From positions 1,322,501 through 1,386,500 of the forward strand of contig NZ_CP060718.1 in NCBI RefSeq assembly GCF_014396785.1: a stretch of 64,000 nt of DNA, read 5' to 3'. The notes under the pieces were generated by a model. That model had not been told where the DNA came from. It saw nothing but the letters and a program-made list of their open reading frames with translations, and did not search any database. The position numbers and the translations under genes are program-made. Numbering within the stretch: position 1 is the stretch's first letter; each line of letters begins with the position of its first letter. Shown one piece after another: positions 58,861 through 64,000 of this stretch. The DNA comes from Sphingomonas lutea (GTDB lineage Bacteria > Pseudomonadota > Alphaproteobacteria > Sphingomonadales > Sphingomonadaceae).

Positions 58861-59498
58861 ATGAACGCGGTCGATCTCGCCAGCCTGCTTTGTTCGCGGC
58901 TTTGTCATGATCTGATGTCGCCGGTCGGCGCCCTCAACAACGGCATCGAACTGCTCTCTGATGAGCAGGATCCGGACATGCGCGAAAAATGTCTCGAGCT
59001 GCTCGCCGACAGCGCGCGCGCCTCGGCCAGCAAGTTGAAATTCTTCCGCCTCGCCTTCGGTGCTGCGGGTGGTTTCGGCGACGATGTCGACACGCGCGAA
59101 GCGCATGCTGCGCTGGAGGGCGTGTTCGGGCCTGAACGACGGATCGAGCTGGGCTGGCTGGTCGAGGGCGACAAGCTGCCCAAGGGCGCGGTGAAGCTGC
59201 TGCTCAATCTCGCGCTGCTTGGCGGGGATGCGCTGGTGCGCGGCGGCCGGCTCGATGTCGGGGCGGAGCGGCGCGACGGCGCGATCGAATTGGTCGTGCG
59301 GGGGAAGGGCCGCGCATCCTGCTCGATCCCGCATTGCGCGAAACATTGGCCAAGGGCGCTTCGTCCGGAACGGTCGAGCCGCGCGCCGCGGGCGCCTGGC
59401 TCGCGCACAGCCTCGCCGCGGAAGCAGGCGGTTCAATCCGGCTGTCCGATCCCGAAAGCGAAGTGCTGATGATCGGGGCGACGTTGCCGCAAGCCTGA
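58861..59498 (+). pseudogene. chpT: ChpT-like histidine phosphotransferase, disrupted by a 1-nt frameshift
   Basis: ChpT shuttles phosphate from CckA to CtrA and CpdR. The N-terminus has the dimerisation helix with the phosphoacceptor: LLCSRLCHDLMSPVGALNNG (His16). The degenerate Bergerat domain reads to AIELVVRGKG; then the frame fails and the expected tail RILLDPALRETLAKG to VLMIGATLPQA is in the next frame, ending at 59498. The shift falls near GGGAAGGGCCGCGC (59303-59316), where one more C restores about 212 residues. Confidence 0.8.
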
Positions 59499-59510
59499 AG
59501 CGGCGCACGA

Positions 59511-59525
59511 CTAACGGCGCATTAA
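59511..59525 (+). promoter_or_regulatory. Possible CtrA-binding site upstream of cheA
   Basis: CTAA, seven bases, then TTAA: one mismatch from TTAA-N7-TTAA, about 50 bases before the cheA ATG. CtrA control of motility is known in Sphingomonadales relatives; this site is a pattern match only. Confidence 0.4.
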
Positions 59526-59573
59526 CTCCTCCCCGGCATAAGCGGGCGACACGCCGGGGGAAGTCACGCACCG

Positions 59574-61907
59574 ATGGACGATCTGATCGCCGATTTCGTC
59601 GCCGAATGCCGCGAAATGCTCGAGGCCCTGGGCGGGGAGATCGTGGCTTGGGAAGCGCAGCCCGGCGACCGTGCCCGGCTCGACAGCATCTTCCGCTTTG
59701 TCCACACGGTGAAGGGCAATTGCGGCTTCTTCGAATTCCCGCGGCTCGAGGCGCTCAGCCATGCCGCCGAGGATGCGCTTGCCGATGTCCGCGCCGGCCG
59801 CCGCCAGGCCGATGGCGCGCTGGTCAGCGCGGTTCTCGCAGTGATCGACCGCATCGGCGAAATGGTCGCCGCCATCGAAGTGGGCGAGGACATGCCCGCA
59901 GGTGATGACAGCGCCTTGATCGAGGCATTGGAGCCCGGCGCCGAAGTCGTTGTGGCTCCCGTCGCAGCCGTGCCCGCCGACGGGCAGAAAGCCCCCGCCG
60001 CGCCGCGCACCATCCGCCTGTCCGTCGAGCTTCTCGATCGCGTGATGAGCACCGTGTCCGACATGGTGCTGGCGCGCAACGAACTCGCTCGCCGGTTGCG
60101 CGAGGCGCCCAACGACGTGTCGGTCGACGGCGCCTTCGAGCGGTTGAGCGCGATCATTGCCGACATGCGCGACGCGATCACCCGCACACGCATGCAGCGT
60201 ATCGAAAACCTGTTTGTCGGGCTTCCGCGCATGGTCCGCGATCTCAGTGCGGAGCTCGGCAAGCAGGTGCTGGTCGATATCGAAGGCGGCGACGTCGAGC
60301 TCGATCGGGAAATGATCGAGATGATTCGCGATCCGCTGACCCACATCATCCGCAACGCGGTCGACCATGGCATCGAAACGCCGGCCGACCGTTTGAAAGC
60401 GGGTAAGCGTGAGATCGGCCTGCTCGCCGTGTCGGCGCGCCAGTCGGGGAACCAGATCCTGATCGACATCCAGGACGACGGCCGCGGCATCGATGGCAAG
60501 AAACTGGTCGAAAAGGCGATCGCGGCCGGGACAGTCGACAAGGCGGCCGCCGCGCTCTTCTCGCCGCGAGAGCAGCTAGCGCTGGTCTTCGAAGCGGGCT
60601 TGTCGACCGCCAAGGCAGTGACATCGATTTCCGGCCGCGGCGTGGGCATGGACGTTGTCCGCTCGAACGTCGAGCGGATCGGCGGCATCGTCGAGGTCGA
60701 CAGCACGCCGGGGCAGGGGACGCGCATGACCCTGCGCGTTCCGCTGACCTTGACCATCATTCCCGCGCTGACCGTATCGATCGATGGCCAGCATTTCGCC
60801 ATTCCGCGCTCGGCGATCGATGAGATCGTCCGCGCCAACGGCGAATCGGTCACGCTCGAGCATGTCGGCGGTGCCGGCATCGCCACCATCCGCGGCCGCC
60901 GTGTGCCCGAAGTGTCGCTGGCCGACATCCTCGGGCTCCACAGCGACGTGCCCGCCGAGGAGCGCACTTTGATCGTCCTTCGTCCCGCCGGCGGAGATGT
61001 CTATGCCCTCGCCGTCGACCGCATCCACGATCACGAGGAGCTGGTGGTCAAGCCCGCCGCGCCTGCAGTGATGGCGACCGGCATTTACGCCGGCACGACA
61101 CTCGCCGATGACGGTAGCCCGATCCTGCTGTTTGATCCGGCTGGCCTCGCCGAAGTCGGCGGCGTTCGCCTCGAAGCGCAGGAACGCACGGCGCGCATTG
61201 CCGAGGCCTCGGAAAGCGCGGAAGCCGCGGCGCAATCCGTTCTCTTGTTTCACGGTCTCGACGGCGCTCGCCGAGCTTTGCGCCTCGCGGTCGTCGACCG
61301 GATCGAGGAAGTTCCGGCAAGCGCGGTCAGGCAGGCGGCGGGACAATTGCGGGTCCAACTTGGCGATTCAATTCTTCCCCTTGCCGGGGCCACGAACATG
61401 GACTTCGCCGACGGCAAGGTGCGCCTGTTCCGCCTCAACGATGGCGTTCACGAAGTCGGCTACGCCTTTGCCGACGTGATCGATTTTGCGGCGATCGACA
61501 ATGACGTCATCCATGCCGGACGTGAAGGCGAGGTCAGCGGGGTTTCGCTAATCAACGGCGAGCCCGCCGAATTGCTCGACGCGCATTGGCTGTTCGCCAA
61601 TCATGTCGGCGCCGCCGCGCGGCCGGCCGAACCCCTGGTCTGCCGCCTGCCGGGCGATGACCCGTGGATGCAGAACATGCTCCGGCCAATGGTCGAGGCG
61701 GCTGGCTATCGCGTCGTCGGCGAGCAGGACGATGTCGCCGCCGATCTCGTCATTGCCGCCCAAGGCGCAAACGCGCCGGCCGATGGCACACGTACGATCT
61801 GGCTGCGCGGCGAACCCGAAGCTTCGGGCAAAAAGGACGAGAGCATTTATCGTTACGACCGCGCCGGTCTGCTGATGGCACTCAAATCCGCAGGAGGCGC
61901 AAAATGA
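59574..61907 (+). CDS. cheA: CheA, chemotaxis histidine kinase with extra C-terminal domains
   Basis: CheA phosphorylates CheY and CheB. The 777 residues contain the Hpt domain with H44 (FVHTVKGNCGFFEF), no long P2, a dimerisation segment, the kinase core with DPLTHIIRNAVDHGIE (N box), DIQDDGRGID and SGRGVGMDVV, and a CheW-like domain. About 200 further residues follow, holding a second CheW-like part and a final section (MLRPMVEAAGYRVVGEQDD) resembling a degenerate receiver. The final part is inference. Confidence 0.93.
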   Translation: MDDLIADFVAECREMLEALGGEIVAWEAQPGDRARLDSIFRFVHTVKGNCGFFEFPRLEALSHAAEDALADVRAGRRQADGALVSAVLAVIDRIGEMVAAIEVGEDMPAGDDSALIEALEPGAEVVVAPVAAVPADGQKAPAAPRTIRLSVELLDRVMSTVSDMVLARNELARRLREAPNDVSVDGAFERLSAIIADMRDAITRTRMQRIENLFVGLPRMVRDLSAELGKQVLVDIEGGDVELDREMIEMIRDPLTHIIRNAVDHGIETPADRLKAGKREIGLLAVSARQSGNQILIDIQDDGRGIDGKKLVEKAIAAGTVDKAAAALFSPREQLALVFEAGLSTAKAVTSISGRGVGMDVVRSNVERIGGIVEVDSTPGQGTRMTLRVPLTLTIIPALTVSIDGQHFAIPRSAIDEIVRANGESVTLEHVGGAGIATIRGRRVPEVSLADILGLHSDVPAEERTLIVLRPAGGDVYALAVDRIHDHEELVVKPAAPAVMATGIYAGTTLADDGSPILLFDPAGLAEVGGVRLEAQERTARIAEASESAEAAAQSVLLFHGLDGARRALRLAVVDRIEEVPASAVRQAAGQLRVQLGDSILPLAGATNMDFADGKVRLFRLNDGVHEVGYAFADVIDFAAIDNDVIHAGREGEVSGVSLINGEPAELLDAHWLFANHVGAAARPAEPLVCRLPGDDPWMQNMLRPMVEAAGYRVVGEQDDVAADLVIAAQGANAPADGTRTIWLRGEPEASGKKDESIYRYDRAGLLMALKSAGGAK

Positions 61908-62344
61908 GCGAGCTGTTGCTGGTCGTAACCATCGGTGGCGAGCGCGTTGCTATGTCCGCCGCGGCCGTCGAATCAGTGGTCGAGCTCGATGCGCTGACGC
62001 CGGTGCCGCGCGCGGCACCGCATGTCGCCGGCCTGTCCGCATTGCGCAGCCGAGTGCTGACGGTGATCGATTGCATGCGCTCACTCGAACTGGGTGAAAC
62101 CGATTGCTCGGACGGCATCCGCGAAGCTGCGGTGGTCGAGCTGGATTCGCACCATTACGCCTTGATCGTCGACCTGGTCGAAGACGTCGTCGAGGCCTTG
62201 TCGGAGCCGGTCCCAGTGCGCGCGTCGATGGCCGCAGGCTGGGCGCGCGCTTCGAAGGGAATGATAGAAACCGAGCAGGGGCCGCTGCTCCTGGTCGACG
62301 TCGGCGCGCTGATCGCAGGCGCCGAGACCAAGGCTGCCGCTTAA
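61904..62344 (+). CDS. cheW: CheW, chemotaxis coupling protein
   Basis: CheW bridges receptors and CheA. The 146 residues form a CheW domain with VTIGGERVAMSAAAVESVVE and HVAGLSALRSRVLTVIDCMR. The start overlaps the cheA stop (ATGA), so the pair is coupled. Confidence 0.9.
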   Translation: MSELLLVVTIGGERVAMSAAAVESVVELDALTPVPRAAPHVAGLSALRSRVLTVIDCMRSLELGETDCSDGIREAAVVELDSHHYALIVDLVEDVVEALSEPVPVRASMAAGWARASKGMIETEQGPLLLVDVGALIAGAETKAAA

Positions 62345-62402
62345 GGTCTTCGTTACCCTTGCCGATTACAGCCGTGGTCCAGGGTTTGTGGGAAGTCGAA
62401 CC

Positions 62403-62768
62403 ATGAAGAGTTGCTTGATCGTCGATGACTCGAAAGTGATCCGCAAAGTGGCGCGGCACATTCTCGAGACGCTCGAGTTCGAAGTCGAAGAAGCCGGTGA
62501 CGGACAGGAAGCGCTGTCACGGTGCGAATCCAAGATGCCGGACGTTGTCCTGCTCGATTGGAACATGCCGGTGATGAGCGGCATGGAGTTTCTGAAGCTG
62601 CTTCGGCAGCGCGGTCACAGCGACCAGCCAAAGGTGGTCTTCTGCACCACCGAAAACGACATGGTGCACATCCGCGCGGCGCTGGAAGCGGGCGCGGACG
62701 AATATGTGATGAAGCCGTTCGACCGCGAAACGCTCCACATCAAGCTGCAGCTCGTCGGCGTCGCCTGA
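62403..62768 (+). CDS. cheY: CheY, chemotaxis response regulator
   Basis: The 121 residues form a single receiver domain with acidic pocket D8-D9, phosphoacceptor D52 (VVLLDWNMP), and conserved Thr and Lys (CTTENDMV, VMKPF). Phospho-CheY acts on the flagellar switch or signals in a chemosensory branch. The ATG at 62403 is chosen over a GTG at 62388. Confidence 0.93.
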   Translation: MKSCLIVDDSKVIRKVARHILETLEFEVEEAGDGQEALSRCESKMPDVVLLDWNMPVMSGMEFLKLLRQRGHSDQPKVVFCTTENDMVHIRAALEAGADEYVMKPFDRETLHIKLQLVGVA

Positions 62769-62778
62769 GCCGCTGATC

Positions 62779-63882
62779 GTGGAGCGGGCGCTCGCCAGAT
62801 CGCGGGACCGCTTTCCGGAGCCCAAACGCGCACACCGCCGCATCCGGCTGATGATCGTCGATGATTCGATGGTCGCCCGGGCCGTGCTGTCGCGAATGAT
62901 CGAAAGCGATCCGGCGTTCGAAATCGCCGCCGTTGCCGCCACCGCTGAGGACGCGATCGACGCATTGCGTGCGATCCGCGTCGACATCGTCCTGCTCGAT
63001 CTCGAAATGCCCGGCGCCGGCGGGCTCAAGTCCCTACCGGGAATTATCCGCGCTGCCGCTGGCGCCAAGGTGATGATCGTTTCCTCGCTTGCCGAGGAAG
63101 GCGCCGAGCAGACCGTCGCAGCGCTTGCGCTGGGCGCTGCGGACACCTTGCCCAAGCCAGGCACGGGCCGCTTCAACGGGCGCTTCTCCGAAGTCTTGCT
63201 TGGCAAGCTGCGCGCGCTCGGCTTTGCGGGCGGCGTGACGGTTGCGGTGCCGGCGTCGATAGGGATCACCGCGCCGCTGCGCGCCATGCCGTCGGATCCG
63301 ATCGACCTGCTGGCGATCGGCGCGTCGACCGGGGGCATCCACGCGCTGGGCGCGCTATTCCAGGCTTTGCCGCGTCGCATCGGCGTCCCGATCCTCGTTA
63401 CGCAGCATCTTCCCGTCGCCTTCATGAACGTGTTCGCGCGTCAGCTTGGCGCCGCCGCGGGCCGTGAGGCAATCGTTGCCGAGGATGGGATGGCGCTTGT
63501 ACGCGACCGGATCCTGCTTGCGCCGGGCGATGCGCACCTCACGGTCGAAGCATCGCGCGACGGACCCGTGGTTCACCTGGTCGAAGGCCGCAGCGCAAGC
63601 GGTTGCATGCCTTCGGTCGATCCGATGTTTGCGTCCGCCGCCACGGTCTTCGGACGCGGTGCGCTCGGCGTGGTGCTTACCGGCATGGGCCGCGACGGAG
63701 TCGATGGCGCGGCGCGTCTGGTTGCATGCGGCGGCGGCGTCATCACGCAGGACGAAGCCAGTTGCGCCGTCTGGGGCATGCCGCGCGCGGTGCTCGAAGC
63801 TGGGCTCGCCTGCGCCGTGCTGCCGCCCGACAAGATCGCGCGCCGCATTGCCGGTAGGACCGGGGATTCGGCGTGCAAATAA
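62779..63882 (+). CDS. cheB: CheB, receptor glutamate methylesterase/deamidase
   Basis: CheB resets receptor methylation. The 367 residues have a receiver domain (D74 in VLLDLEMPG) and the methylesterase domain with catalytic S183 (GASTGG), H210 (TQHLP) and D306 (TGMGRDGVDG). A GTG at 62779 is taken as the start. It overlaps cheR by ten bases. Confidence 0.93.
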   Translation: MERALARSRDRFPEPKRAHRRIRLMIVDDSMVARAVLSRMIESDPAFEIAAVAATAEDAIDALRAIRVDIVLLDLEMPGAGGLKSLPGIIRAAAGAKVMIVSSLAEEGAEQTVAALALGAADTLPKPGTGRFNGRFSEVLLGKLRALGFAGGVTVAVPASIGITAPLRAMPSDPIDLLAIGASTGGIHALGALFQALPRRIGVPILVTQHLPVAFMNVFARQLGAAAGREAIVAEDGMALVRDRILLAPGDAHLTVEASRDGPVVHLVEGRSASGCMPSVDPMFASAATVFGRGALGVVLTGMGRDGVDGAARLVACGGGVITQDEASCAVWGMPRAVLEAGLACAVLPPDKIARRIAGRTGDSACK

Positions 63883-64000
63883 GCGATAGTTCGAGCCGCA
63901 TTCTCGCCGGCCTTCTGGAGGCGCGGACGGGCCAGCAATTGACGATGAGCCGCCGCTGGCGGATCGAGACCGCGCTGTCGGGCCTGCTCCGCGAACGCGG
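63873..64000 (+). CDS. cheR: CheR, receptor methyltransferase, 3' end off the window
   Basis: A GTG at 63873, inside the end of cheB, opens a frame to the window edge: ISDSSSRILAGLLEARTGQQ, LTMSRRWRIETALSGLLRER. This is the N-terminal helical domain of CheR. Only 42 codons are visible. The cheB/cheR overlap is normal for the pair. Confidence 0.75.
   Translation, partial: MQISDSSSRILAGLLEARTGQQLTMSRRWRIETALSGLLRER

Overview
The window is a high-G+C chromosomal segment from an alphaproteobacterium, most likely of the order Sphingomonadales (Sphingomonas or a close relative). This rests on the protein sequences (MreBCD/PBP2/RodA, CheA, ChpT, an RpoH with its RpoH box, SPOR-domain proteins), on a GTTC-N7-GTTC LexA box in front of recA, on CtrA-like half-site pairs, and on dispersed palindromic repeats of kinds seen in this group.

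Positions 1-8508 look accessory. They lie directly against the 3' end of tRNA-Lys(CTT), a classic integration site, and hold mostly unrecognised genes on both strands. Among them are a protein with a HEPN-type R-x4-H motif and atypical base use, a DUF3800 (RNase H-like) protein, two convergent DUF2971 paralogues, and a three-gene operon ending in a zinc-ribbon RES-domain protein, with a 46-codon ORF tightly overlapping both neighbours. This is the best candidate for an undescribed defence or toxin-antitoxin locus. A 153-codon gene fragment runs off the left edge.

From 8509 on the window is core genome: tRNA-Lys; the rod-shape operon mreB-mreC-mreD-mrdA-rodA; mutL; ppa; a divergent IlvC-like gene with miaA and serB; a ParA-like ATPase with a ribbon-helix-helix-like partner and two SPOR proteins; pyrB and ruvX; gatCAB; a secreted phosphatase; a lipoprotein/M48 protease/lipoprotein operon; tRNA-Leu(TAG), tig and clpP; recA; a translationally coupled chain running from a methyltransferase to a GT4 glycosyltransferase; a flippase; an EF-G-like GTPase; an esterase; rpoH; rluD; and a chemotaxis cluster chpT-cheA-cheW-cheY-cheB-cheR that runs off the right edge.

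Five conserved genes (mreD, miaA, clpP, rluD, chpT) each look broken by a single missing G or C, four of them in G/C runs of three or more. The rest of each protein continues in the next frame. Because several of these genes are normally essential, consensus errors in the assembly are more likely than real pseudogenes. Palindromic repeats of at least five kinds sit between genes, one in-frame inside mutL and one supplying the last codons of a glycosyltransferase.
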